From: CBDCWT01 sp965223305
Lineage (GTDB): Bacteria; Planctomycetota; Planctomycetia; Pirellulales; Pirellulaceae
Assembly (NCBI GenBank): GCA_965223305.1
Contig: CBDCWT010000079.1
Coordinates: 124,001-188,000, forward strand
DNA length: 64,000 nt
Direction of reading: 5' to 3'
Part shown: positions 26,918 through 34,615 of the stretch, piece after piece
Layout: each line of letters begins with the position of its first letter
Numbering within the stretch: position 1 is the stretch's first letter
Position numbers and translations under genes: made by a program
Notes under the pieces: generated by a model
Databases searched by the model: none
Told to the model about the DNA's origin: nothing
Seen by the model: only the letters and a program-made list of their open reading frames with translations

Positions 26918-27100
26918 TTAGCCCGGATTATTCATGAAGATCGTCGCGAGAGGTTGTAAGTACGTTCGTGGCAAGGAAGGCGAGCAATTCTCCCGCAGGC
27001 GTATTGAAAGCAATACGTCGAGGGAGAATTGTGAAGCATGACGAAGCCACGGATGGACTTACGACCTCGCAGCAGATCGCTCATGAATAATTCGGGTTAG
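26918..27100 (+). mobile_element. palindromic mini-element A, copy 2
   Basis: A 175-bp core (26922-27096) flanked by TTAG on both sides (26918-26921 and 27097-27100). It differs from copy 1 by a few bases, including one extra A in the central loop (GTATTGAAAGCAATAC). It sits in the 362-bp gap (26768-27129) between the Ala/Glu-rich gene and the dehydrogenase gene. The rest of that gap holds no recognisable gene. Confidence 0.92.
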
Positions 27101-27129
27101 CTTCTACTCGCTTCAGGGGGGCACGGTTC

Positions 27130-28119
27130 ATGAGGCGGTGGGATCTCGTTGGGCGACAGCAGATCGAGTTTCGGAACGATCTACCGCCGCCAGAAGCGAC
27201 GGGTGACAACGTGTTGGTGAAGGTCAAAGCCTGCACGATCTGCGGGCGCAGTGACCTCGTCTATTACCACTACTTGCACCTCCGCGACCACTGCGAAAGT
27301 GGCTGTTTTGGTCACGAAATTGCCGGCGTGGTGGAGGCGATAGGTTCCCGGGTGACCCGGGTCCAACCCGGCCAACGCGTTTTCCTGCGCACGCCGCTCA
27401 CGACCGGATACGCGGACTACGCGCTGGCTCGGGAAATCGCCGTCGGTCACCTTCCTCCGCAAATCCCCTTCGAGCAGGGCGCCATTCTGCAACTGCTGCC
27501 ACTCTGCGTTTACGCCACGCGAGGAGTGCAACTGGGTGATCGTGTGTTGATTGTGGGCCAGGGTCCGGTCGGCTTGATGGCGCTGCAGACGGCACGCTTG
27601 CGCGGCGCGGCGTTCATCGCGACAACCGACTTGGACCTCTGGCGGCGACAGCGGTCGATGGCGCTAGGAGCCGACCAGTCGATTCCGGCCGAGCTGTCAG
27701 GCAACCTCGCCGATCTCGGTCCCTTCGACGTGGCGATCGAGGCGGTAGGCACGCCAGCTACCGCCCGCTTCTGCGTCGATTCGGTGCGGCAGAACGGGAC
27801 CGTCGTTTTCTTAGGTACGCACCATGTTGACACCAAAGTGACGTTCGATCTTGTCCAGTGGGAAAAGAAGGGGCTGCGCGTGCAGATGGCGGCCGAGCCG
27901 ACCGACGCGGCCCGGGTCGCTACGTTGGAAACCGCGCAAAGTCTCATCGACAACCAACGGATTCAGCTTGAACCGTTGCTCACCGAGACCATCCCTTTGC
28001 CCGAGTTGCCGGCGGCGATCGAGCGGCTATCGCGGAGCCCTTTGCTCTATGCAGCTGGTGAGCCGTGTCCTTACGAAGTTCCTCCGGAAAGGACTTTGAA
28101 GTTGGCGATCTGTCCCTAG
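27130..28119 (+). CDS. medium-chain (zinc-type) alcohol/polyol dehydrogenase
   Basis: 329 residues, MDR fold. The catalytic zinc region has Cys38-type KACTICGRSDL and GHEIAGVVEAIGSRV; the NAD-binding motif is VLIVGQGPVGLMALQ. The four-Cys structural zinc loop of classical ADHs is missing. ATG 27130 has AGGGGGG upstream. It is followed after 28 bp by the LuxC-like gene and appears to open the 27-34 kb operon. A sugar, polyol or long-chain alcohol substrate is possible. Confidence 0.85.
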   Translation: MRRWDLVGRQQIEFRNDLPPPEATGDNVLVKVKACTICGRSDLVYYHYLHLRDHCESGCFGHEIAGVVEAIGSRVTRVQPGQRVFLRTPLTTGYADYALAREIAVGHLPPQIPFEQGAILQLLPLCVYATRGVQLGDRVLIVGQGPVGLMALQTARLRGAAFIATTDLDLWRRQRSMALGADQSIPAELSGNLADLGPFDVAIEAVGTPATARFCVDSVRQNGTVVFLGTHHVDTKVTFDLVQWEKKGLRVQMAAEPTDAARVATLETAQSLIDNQRIQLEPLLTETIPLPELPAAIERLSRSPLLYAAGEPCPYEVPPERTLKLAICP

Positions 28120-28147
28120 ACGACTGCGGATTTTCAGGAAACAAAGG

Positions 28148-29347
28148 ATGTCGTATTGTCTGCCTCTATTCCGTCGTGGCGAGTGGTACGAATCGCTCGA
28201 CACTCATGCAATTCCGCCCGGATTGGGTGGCCGTGTTGCTACTGCGCCGGGCCTACTGCTGCTGGACGATCTGCGCTGGCAGAGGTCGTCGGTCGATCCG
28301 GACTTGCTTCCACCTGATCGCCAGAGCCGCGCGGCTCTGCTTGCCGAAGGCCTCGAACGTTTTGCTCACGGTGACGTGCGGGTCGGCGGCCTCCACCAAA
28401 CCCCGGCCGACTTTTTCGAGTTGTTATGGGACCACCTCGGGTTGCCACCTCGGTTGTCGCGGCGTTGGTGTCGCATCCTCACTGATCGACTCGAGCAGTT
28501 GGTCGAAGAATTGGACGAATCTCCGGACGCCACTCCTGGCGAGGTCTGGTTGATCTCCCTGCCTAGCAATACCTTTGTCTGCCTGGAGAAGTGTCTGGAA
28601 GCTGCGCTTCGCGGTGCCACGATCTGGATGCGTCCTAGCCAGCGCGAACCGTTTTCTACTGCCCGTTTCGTTGCCGCGCTCGAGATGGCTGGATGGCCGG
28701 CAGCGGGAGTTGCCTTTTATCCCATGTCGCGCGATGTCCTAGCGACGCTCGCGCCCAAGGTCGATCTGGCCGTTCTTTACGGCGGTGCGGATGTCCGTGT
28801 CCGCTTCGCCTCGAAGGCAGGTGTTGAGGTCCACGGGCCAGGCCGTGCGCGAGCGATCGTGGGGCCTCGTTGTCGAGTCGAAGCAGCGTCAGCGTGGCTC
28901 TGTGCGCGTATGGCCGATGATGCAGGGCGATTCTGCACCAATGTCGGCACGATACTGGTCACCGATCGCGCGAAGGCAGTCGCCCGAGCGTTGGCAGAGC
29001 GGCTGGATGCGATCCCCTTGAACTCCAGTTCGGACACCCCTTGGCCGCTCGCCGTCCAACGGAACGAGGCAGAACTGAGCAGAGTGACCGAGTGGGTCCG
29101 GTCACGTCTGAGGCCCGGCGATCGCTGGCTGACGCAACGCCCGCTGGTGGCTCCACGGGACGAACCCATCTTCGCCCCCAGCTTGCTCATGTTGGCGGAA
29201 CCGGTGGATCACCCACTGCTGGGAGTCGAGTTGTCTTTTCCGTTCGCGGTATTGGCTGCGGTCGAAGCGAGGGACGTCGCCGCTCTCTCTGCTGGAGCCC
29301 AGTTCGTGCATGAATTTGGATACTCGAGCTCAGGAGGCGGCGAGTGA
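28148..29347 (+). CDS. LuxC-like acyl-CoA/acyl-protein reductase (ALDH superfamily)
   Basis: 399 residues of aldehyde-dehydrogenase fold resembling LuxC-type fatty acyl reductases, which make aldehydes from acyl thioesters with NADPH. The catalytic Cys263 is in AGRFCTNVGTILV; the cofactor-domain segment is VWLISLPSNTFVCLEKCLEA and the C-terminus has GVELSFPFAVLAAVE. Its GTGA overlap with the next, LuxE/PaaK-like gene parallels the LuxC/LuxE partnership in fatty-acid reductase complexes. No LuxD or LuxAB homologue is seen. Confidence 0.72.
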   Translation: MSYCLPLFRRGEWYESLDTHAIPPGLGGRVATAPGLLLLDDLRWQRSSVDPDLLPPDRQSRAALLAEGLERFAHGDVRVGGLHQTPADFFELLWDHLGLPPRLSRRWCRILTDRLEQLVEELDESPDATPGEVWLISLPSNTFVCLEKCLEAALRGATIWMRPSQREPFSTARFVAALEMAGWPAAGVAFYPMSRDVLATLAPKVDLAVLYGGADVRVRFASKAGVEVHGPGRARAIVGPRCRVEAASAWLCARMADDAGRFCTNVGTILVTDRAKAVARALAERLDAIPLNSSSDTPWPLAVQRNEAELSRVTEWVRSRLRPGDRWLTQRPLVAPRDEPIFAPSLLMLAEPVDHPLLGVELSFPFAVLAAVEARDVAALSAGAQFVHEFGYSSSGGGE

Positions 29348-30462
29348 CGCTTTCCCACACAGCTGTCGCCCACAAGCTTTCGCCGGAAAACATGGTTTGT
29401 GAAATGCAGCGGCGGTTATCCCCGCTTGCTGAAGACCCCGACGCCTGGGTCCGGCGAATGATGCGTTGGCACTTTTCTGCCGAAACTGGTTCAGCTTTTT
29501 GGCTTAAACGCCAGCATTTGCTGAACTTTGATCCGCTGACCGACGTGCGGGGTTGGCGTGATTTGCCTCGCTTCGGCTTGTTCGACAAAGACGTGCTGCG
29601 GCATGCGCCGCTCTCGGAACTTGTACCGCGGGGTTTTGCCGATCGACCGCGACGGGTGTTCGAAACCGGGGGTACGACAGGTCCTCCTTGCCGCATCGTG
29701 GACGTGACGACGGGTCAATACAACGTGGTCATGTACCGCGTCATGTTGGAAGCTCGCGGACTGGCGGGTGGTGACGTCGTGGGTATGACGCCGAGTGGTC
29801 CCCACGCCTACGGCACTTTTGTCGCGCGCTTGACCGATACTTGGCGTGGACAGGCCCATTTCATCGACCTCGACCCTCGCTATGTCAAATGCTTGCTCCG
29901 TGCCGGGGAGTCCGTCGAGCCTTATATAGGACACTTAATAGCACAGACCCGAGTTCTGTTGGAGAGCCAGCAGCCGTCTTTGCTGTTCACCACGTCGCGA
30001 TTACTGATGTCGTTGGTTCTCGAGCTTCCGCGACCGTTGTCAGAATACGGTGTACGTGCCGTGTGTACTGGTGGTACTTCGTGTACCGCGGAGGAGATTC
30101 GCTATTTGACGGACCGCTACCTAGGGCCGGTCCAATGGATCGACACGTACGGCAACACTTTGATGGGGCACGCCCTGCAGGGAGATCCTTGGCGTGAATG
30201 GCCGCACCGCGCCTACTACTTGCCTGCTCCACTGGCGCGGATCCAGGTCGTTTCCCCGGATGATTGGCGGACCGAGGTGGACTACGGAGAACGGGGACGA
30301 GTGCTCGTCACGACCGTCTTGGAGGATCTGTTTATCCCCAACCTGTTGGAGCGCGACTCGGCGATTCGGGTAGGACCACACCCCTGGTACCCTTGGGACG
30401 GTGTCAGCCACATCGAGGTCTACCCGGAAAACCCAGCCAGCGTGATCGAAGGAGTCTACTAG
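29344..30462 (+). CDS. LuxE/PaaK-like adenylate-forming enzyme
   Basis: 372 residues. The AMP-binding phosphate loop is FETGGTTGPPCRI (about residues 112-124), and AVCTGGTSCTAEEIRYLTD and QWIDTYGNTLMGHA match the middle of the phenylacetate-CoA-ligase/LuxE group. It lacks the full C-terminal subdomain of canonical acyl-CoA ligases, as LuxE proteins do. It presumably activates a carboxylate for the LuxC-like reductase encoded by the overlapping upstream gene (GTG 29344 within GTGA). It also overlaps the ROK gene by one base. Confidence 0.75.
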   Translation: MTLSHTAVAHKLSPENMVCEMQRRLSPLAEDPDAWVRRMMRWHFSAETGSAFWLKRQHLLNFDPLTDVRGWRDLPRFGLFDKDVLRHAPLSELVPRGFADRPRRVFETGGTTGPPCRIVDVTTGQYNVVMYRVMLEARGLAGGDVVGMTPSGPHAYGTFVARLTDTWRGQAHFIDLDPRYVKCLLRAGESVEPYIGHLIAQTRVLLESQQPSLLFTTSRLLMSLVLELPRPLSEYGVRAVCTGGTSCTAEEIRYLTDRYLGPVQWIDTYGNTLMGHALQGDPWREWPHRAYYLPAPLARIQVVSPDDWRTEVDYGERGRVLVTTVLEDLFIPNLLERDSAIRVGPHPWYPWDGVSHIEVYPENPASVIEGVY

Positions 30463-31310
30463 TGTCGGAGTGCTTTGTCGGCGTCGACATTGGTGGCGCC
30501 AAGATGTTGTTGACAGCTGTGGGTGAAGGACTCCAGCAGCAGCGGCGGATGCCCACAGGCCCGACGACTGGCCCGGCGGAACTGAGCGCTGCCATCGGTG
30601 ACTTCGTGGCGCACCTGCCGAACTTGCCGGTTGCCATCGGAATTGCCGTGCCGGGTTTGGTCGACCCTTTAGGCCAGGTCGTCGACTGCGACGTGCTTCC
30701 CAATCTACGTGGATGGCGGGTCGCCGAGTCGTTGGGTAACGACTTCCTGGTCTATGTGATGAACGATGTCGAGGCAGCCTTGGTGGAGGAGGCGAGTGGA
30801 CTCCCACCACGCGCGAACGTGGCCGTGGTCATGGTGGGCACCGGGATCGGCGCCGCGTTTCTGGTTGACGGTGCCGTCTGCCGCGGAGCCCGTGGTTGGG
30901 CCGGTGAGCTCGGCCATATCCCGATCGTCGTGGACGGCGAATCACACAGTCTCGACGAACTGGCCAGCGGATCGGCGCTGCTGCGGCTACTCGACAGCGA
31001 CTTCGAGGCGATCCTGGCGGCCTGCCAGCAGGGAGACGCCGGCACACTAGCGACTGTTCGTAAAGCTGGGAGATTTCTAGGTCTGGGGCTCTCCACCGTG
31101 ATTCACTTGTTCAATCCCCAACGCATTGTCCTCGGCGGCGGCGCGTTGCGTTATCCCGGCTACATCGAGGCAGCCTGCGCCAGCGCGGAACAGTCCACCA
31201 TGCGTGCACCGTGGGAAGCATGTGAGATTCTCAGATGCCGGCACCCCCACACCGTCGTCGCGCTGGGAGCCGCGCGGGTTGCGCGGGACAGGAGCCGTCA
31301 TGACCACTGA
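30462..31310 (+). CDS. ROK-family sugar kinase-like protein lacking the zinc motif
   Basis: 282 residues from GTG 30462, the last base of the previous stop codon. The ATP phosphate motif is FVGVDIGGAKMLLTAVG. The catalytic region has AIGIAVPGLVDPLG, MNDVEAALVEEASG and VGTGIGAAFLVDGAVCRGA, and the family His is in GELGHIPIVVDG. The usual Cys-rich zinc motif (CxCGxxGCxE) that follows this His in ROK kinases is absent. No N-terminal helix-turn-helix is present, so a kinase is more likely than a repressor. Confidence 0.8.
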   Translation: MSECFVGVDIGGAKMLLTAVGEGLQQQRRMPTGPTTGPAELSAAIGDFVAHLPNLPVAIGIAVPGLVDPLGQVVDCDVLPNLRGWRVAESLGNDFLVYVMNDVEAALVEEASGLPPRANVAVVMVGTGIGAAFLVDGAVCRGARGWAGELGHIPIVVDGESHSLDELASGSALLRLLDSDFEAILAACQQGDAGTLATVRKAGRFLGLGLSTVIHLFNPQRIVLGGGALRYPGYIEAACASAEQSTMRAPWEACEILRCRHPHTVVALGAARVARDRSRHDH

Positions 31311-32649
31311 GAGCGCCCAAGTGATACGGGACTTTCGCGACCCTCTGCTGCGCGACACAGTTTCTTGGTGTGTTCGGCAGTCGCCGTTCTATCGCGCACG
31401 ATTTGGATCGGAGGCCGAGCACTTTCGCGGCCTCGACGATTTGCCTCGGCTACCCGTCCTGTTCCGCGACGAGGCGAAGGCAGACCAGGATGGCATCCGC
31501 TGCCAACAGGTGACTCCGTCGGCGGTGCAATACACGACAGGTACCACCGGAGAGTTTTGGCGACTCTACCGCAGCGCGGAGGAGCTTCAGTTCATTGCGC
31601 AGTTCTACACCGAGCGCGCTCGCACACTGTTGGAGAGCGGACAAACACGCCCCTTACTGCTGGCCCTGACGAGTGTCTATCACGGCGCGCCGACACCAGT
31701 TCCAGGCTGGCCCTACGTGGTCAGCGCAGGGATGTACGATCGCACGCAGGCGCACCAAGCGAGACAGCTGCTAGAAGCTCGTTATGACTTACCAGGCGTC
31801 GAACCACAGGTGTCGGCAATCATCGGTGGAGACCTCGTCGTGAAGGCCTTTACCGCTTTTCTGCTGTCTCAGAACGTTGACCTGCGCACTACTGGTGTGC
31901 GTCATTTGATCATGACAGGGGGGTACGTCAGCGAATCTCGCAAACAGCTGCTGGCTGACTTGTGGAATGCCACCGTCCAGGACCGCTACAGCATGACTGA
32001 GGTTTTCGGTGGCGCCAGCCAGTGTGGGTTGGGTGGTCCGTGGATCTTCGATCCGGAGGTTGTTCCAGAAGTCGTCCATCCACGCACGTTGGCGCCGGTG
32101 AACCGTGGCATCGGAACGCTGGTGTTAACCAGTCTTTATCCTTTCGTCCAGATGATGCCCGTCGTCCGCTACTACACGGGGGACTTGGTCGAGGTGGCGG
32201 ACACGGTGGCAAACGGCGCGCCAGATCTTGTGGTTCGCTTTCTTGGCCGCGAGCGTAGGTCGGTGTTGGACGCGTCCGGCGACGATGTCGAACCTCTTCT
32301 GTTGTCTGCACCTTTCTACGACTTATTGGAATCATACCCTGAGATCGCGGCCACCGAACGGTTTGCTGATATCGGCGCCGCCGAGGGATTGGAGTTTGCC
32401 GGGAAACTGCGTTTCTCGCTCGACATTGATCGCGACCAAGACGAACAGGTCAACCGAATTCACGTCGTACTAGGCCTGCGGTACGTGCCGTGGCTCTACC
32501 CCGACCACACGGCGGGCATGATCTCGCGGCTCCGCAATGACGTCTACGACCGCTTCCCGACGTTACGTGATCGCGTCGCGCGCCGGCAGATCGACTTTCA
32601 TTTGACGACGAGACCTGCCGCCGAAGTAGGTGGCTACAACATGAAGTGA
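31300..32649 (+). CDS. PaaK-like phenylacetate-CoA ligase family protein
   Basis: 449 residues from ATG 31300, overlapping the ROK gene by 11 nt. Adenylation motifs: VQYTTGTTGEFWRLYRSAEE, ATVQDRYSMTEVFGGASQCG and VVRYYTGDLVEVAD, followed by a C-terminal subdomain (GKLRFSLDIDRDQDEQVNRI), as in full-length PaaK-like ligases. It is a second, distinct adenylating enzyme in the same operon, so two carboxylates may be activated, or one enzyme may hand over to the other. The substrate is unknown. Confidence 0.8.
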   Translation: MTTESAQVIRDFRDPLLRDTVSWCVRQSPFYRARFGSEAEHFRGLDDLPRLPVLFRDEAKADQDGIRCQQVTPSAVQYTTGTTGEFWRLYRSAEELQFIAQFYTERARTLLESGQTRPLLLALTSVYHGAPTPVPGWPYVVSAGMYDRTQAHQARQLLEARYDLPGVEPQVSAIIGGDLVVKAFTAFLLSQNVDLRTTGVRHLIMTGGYVSESRKQLLADLWNATVQDRYSMTEVFGGASQCGLGGPWIFDPEVVPEVVHPRTLAPVNRGIGTLVLTSLYPFVQMMPVVRYYTGDLVEVADTVANGAPDLVVRFLGRERRSVLDASGDDVEPLLLSAPFYDLLESYPEIAATERFADIGAAEGLEFAGKLRFSLDIDRDQDEQVNRIHVVLGLRYVPWLYPDHTAGMISRLRNDVYDRFPTLRDRVARRQIDFHLTTRPAAEVGGYNMK

Positions 32650-33257
32650 TCGGCATGCAACGCTTGTTCCTTATTCGTCACGCGGAGCCAGAAGCAGACT
32701 GGCCGTCCCGTTTTCTCGGCCGTAGCGACCCGGACTTGAGCCTGCGCGGTCGAGAGCAGGCAACCATGATCACCCGTAGGTTGCCGGAATGCGCCCAGCT
32801 GCCGGTTTGGGTAAGTCCTCTTCGGCGTGCATTGAACACCGCACGCTTGGCGTTTCCTGACGGTGACTTGCTTGTGGAGCCGCTGAGCATGGAGGTCGAC
32901 TTTGGGGCCCTTGATGGGCTGTTGCCGTCGGAGGCGAAACGCCTCTACCCGGAAGCGTGGTCGCGGCTAGGAGTCGCGTGGCCCGACTGCGTTGTGTGCG
33001 GAGGGGAAAGCAGGAGGCAGCTGCGCCGGCGGGCAGATCGGTTGAAGAGCAAATTGGCGGAACAGCAGGCTGTGGTGCTGGTCAGCCACCAATACTTGTT
33101 ATCGGCGTTGGTAGCCGCCTTGACGGGCGGTCGGCGGCCACAACCTCTGGACTATGCAGCAGGCCTAGTTGTAGTGCGAGAGCGTGGAGCGCGGCAGTGG
33201 AGACTAGCTGCGGAAGACGGCTACAGCGGGCTACATGGGGGGGAGTCGAACAGATGA
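32646..33257 (+). CDS. histidine phosphatase family (phosphoglycerate-mutase-like) protein
   Basis: 203 residues, probably removing phosphate from a pathway intermediate. The RHG motif is LFLIRHAEPEADW, with the phosphoacceptor His in RHAE. Arg in VSPLRRALNTARLAFP, Glu in MEVDFGALDGL and the second His in VVLVSHQYLLSA complete the site. GTG 32646 overlaps the preceding stop as GTGA, like other junctions here; ATG 32655 is the alternative. It could act on the product of the ROK kinase (inference). Confidence 0.85.
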   Translation: MIGMQRLFLIRHAEPEADWPSRFLGRSDPDLSLRGREQATMITRRLPECAQLPVWVSPLRRALNTARLAFPDGDLLVEPLSMEVDFGALDGLLPSEAKRLYPEAWSRLGVAWPDCVVCGGESRRQLRRRADRLKSKLAEQQAVVLVSHQYLLSALVAALTGGRRPQPLDYAAGLVVVRERGARQWRLAAEDGYSGLHGGESNR

Positions 33258-34108
33258 AATGCCAGTTATCGAACGGCAAGGCAATTCCGTTCACTAGCCG
33301 GTACTTTGGCCGCTTGCCAAGCGAGCCTTACCAGGCTGCTACTTCGATGACGTTCAGGCAGCGGCTGCAGGACCAAGGCTTCCTCTTCTTGCGCGGCTAC
33401 CTCGATCGGCAGCAAGTGCTTGATTTGCGTGAACGGTACTTTCAGCTGTTCGACGCTTCATTTTTTCAGAGCGGCACCTGGCCACGGGAAGGGATCTACT
33501 CTGGATATCCCCCGGCAGGACTTCCGGCCCATGGGTGCCCGGGGCATCCCGCTCACACGCTGGTGCGGCAGGCCTGCTACCGGGCCTTCGCCGGCAGCTC
33601 TCGGCTGCATGAACTCGCCGAGTGTCTGCTCGACGGGCCCGTACGGCAACTGCGTCGCCGGCCATTGAGACATTTCTATCGCGGCTGCGGCGTGGCATCC
33701 CGAGCGCACACCGATGCGGCCTACTTGGAATCCAAACCGGATGATGTGGTGACATTCTGGATTCCGCTTGGAGACTGCCCACTGTCGGCCGGCGGGCTCG
33801 TCTATTTGGAAGACTCCTTGGGCTTGGACCAGGCAGAGCTCAGGCTGCAACTAGGTGAACCGCACTGCCGCGACAGCAGACCTATCACCGATGATCTGAA
33901 GCGACTGGCCGATGTAACGGGCAGACGCTGGCTGTGGGCGGACTTCCAGGCCGGCGATCTTGTAGCCCATCTGCCCTCGGCGATCCATGCGTCGCTGGAC
34001 ACCGTGTCTTCTCGAATGCGGTTGTCGACCGACATTCGTTTTACTTCTCGCGACAGCTCGGTAGATCCCCGCTGGGCTCAGGACTGGGCCGGCGACGACG
34101 GCTACTAG
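33254..34108 (+). CDS. phytanoyl-CoA dioxygenase (PhyH) family protein
   Basis: Fe(II)/2-oxoglutarate-dependent oxygenase fold, 284 residues, ATG 33254 in an ATGA overlap with the phosphatase. The facial triad is visible as HTD in GVASRAHTDAAYLES and a distal His in PSAIHASLDTVSSRMRLSTD, where the Arg would bind 2-oxoglutarate. PLGDCPLSAGGLVYLEDS is the typical PhyH central strand. As the last gene of the operon it may hydroxylate the finished product or a lipid intermediate. The start is firm because of the overlap. Confidence 0.83.
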   Translation: MKCQLSNGKAIPFTSRYFGRLPSEPYQAATSMTFRQRLQDQGFLFLRGYLDRQQVLDLRERYFQLFDASFFQSGTWPREGIYSGYPPAGLPAHGCPGHPAHTLVRQACYRAFAGSSRLHELAECLLDGPVRQLRRRPLRHFYRGCGVASRAHTDAAYLESKPDDVVTFWIPLGDCPLSAGGLVYLEDSLGLDQAELRLQLGEPHCRDSRPITDDLKRLADVTGRRWLWADFQAGDLVAHLPSAIHASLDTVSSRMRLSTDIRFTSRDSSVDPRWAQDWAGDDGY

Positions 34109-34191
34109 CGGCTCGCCCTTGGTGCTTTGTGGTGAAAGCGATTGGTGGGGAGGGCGAGGCTCTTGCCGACCGCAGCTTTGTGAAAGTGTTC

Positions 34192-34217
34192 GGGAGGGCG
34201 AGGCTCCTGCCGAGCCG
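34192..34217 (+). repeat. dispersed repeat R (GGGAGGGCGAGGCTC type)
   Basis: 26 bp, GGGAGGGCGAGGCTCCTGCC then GAGCCG. It recurs at 39421-39446 (one base different) and 39882-39907 (identical), with a degenerate copy at 34148-34172. It is strongly self-complementary (GGCTC/GAGCC). Each clear copy is followed on the same strand by repeat S. Confidence 0.8.
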
Positions 34218-34379
34218 CAGGGCGCAAGAAAAACGGCTCCGCAGGAGCGTCGCCCTCCCAGACGATCGCGTCGCCCTCCCAGCTGATCCGTCGCCCTCCC
34301 CCCGCAAGCGCTCGCCCTGGAGAACGATCCGCAAGACGAGCAGTACTGGTTGCGCTGCAAATCGTGGGCTAACGCCGGC

Positions 34380-34403
34380 TAACGCCCAGCGGCTGATTTT
34401 GTA
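34380..34403 (+). repeat. dispersed repeat S (TAACGCCCAGCGGCTGATTT type)
   Basis: A 24-bp block ending TTGTA, identical at 34380-34403, 39538-39561 and 39947-39970, each preceded by GGC. It lies 162, 91 and 39 bp downstream of a copy of repeat R, so the two form a loose composite with variable spacing. Confidence 0.8.
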
Positions 34404-34615
34404 TGCCCTCCCAAGACGAGCAGGACCGAATGTGACGGTTAGCCCGATCAGCCGCCACGTTCCTCTTGCCAACTTGTCCAACTGGATTCGCGACGTAATT
34501 AGTGTCTTGGTTTATCCTGAATATTTAGGGAGTTGCCCGAACCACGGAGGAGCAGGATGATGAAGGGAATGTCATCGCGTCGCCGCGAACCCACGGTTTC
34601 GAACAGGAGTCCCAC

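Larger units (their letters stand above)
34109..34615. other. repeat-rich intergenic region
   Basis: 507 bp without a recognised gene. It contains two copies of a GGGAGGGCGAGGCTC repeat (34148-34172, degenerate, and 34192-34217), several inverted GTCGCCCTCCCA units (34243-34312) and the 24-mer TAACGCCCAGCGGCTGATTT-type block (34380-34403). Arrays of this kind also occupy 39421-39970. An ATG-rich start region at 34533-34615 shows no alternative gene. Confidence 0.6.
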
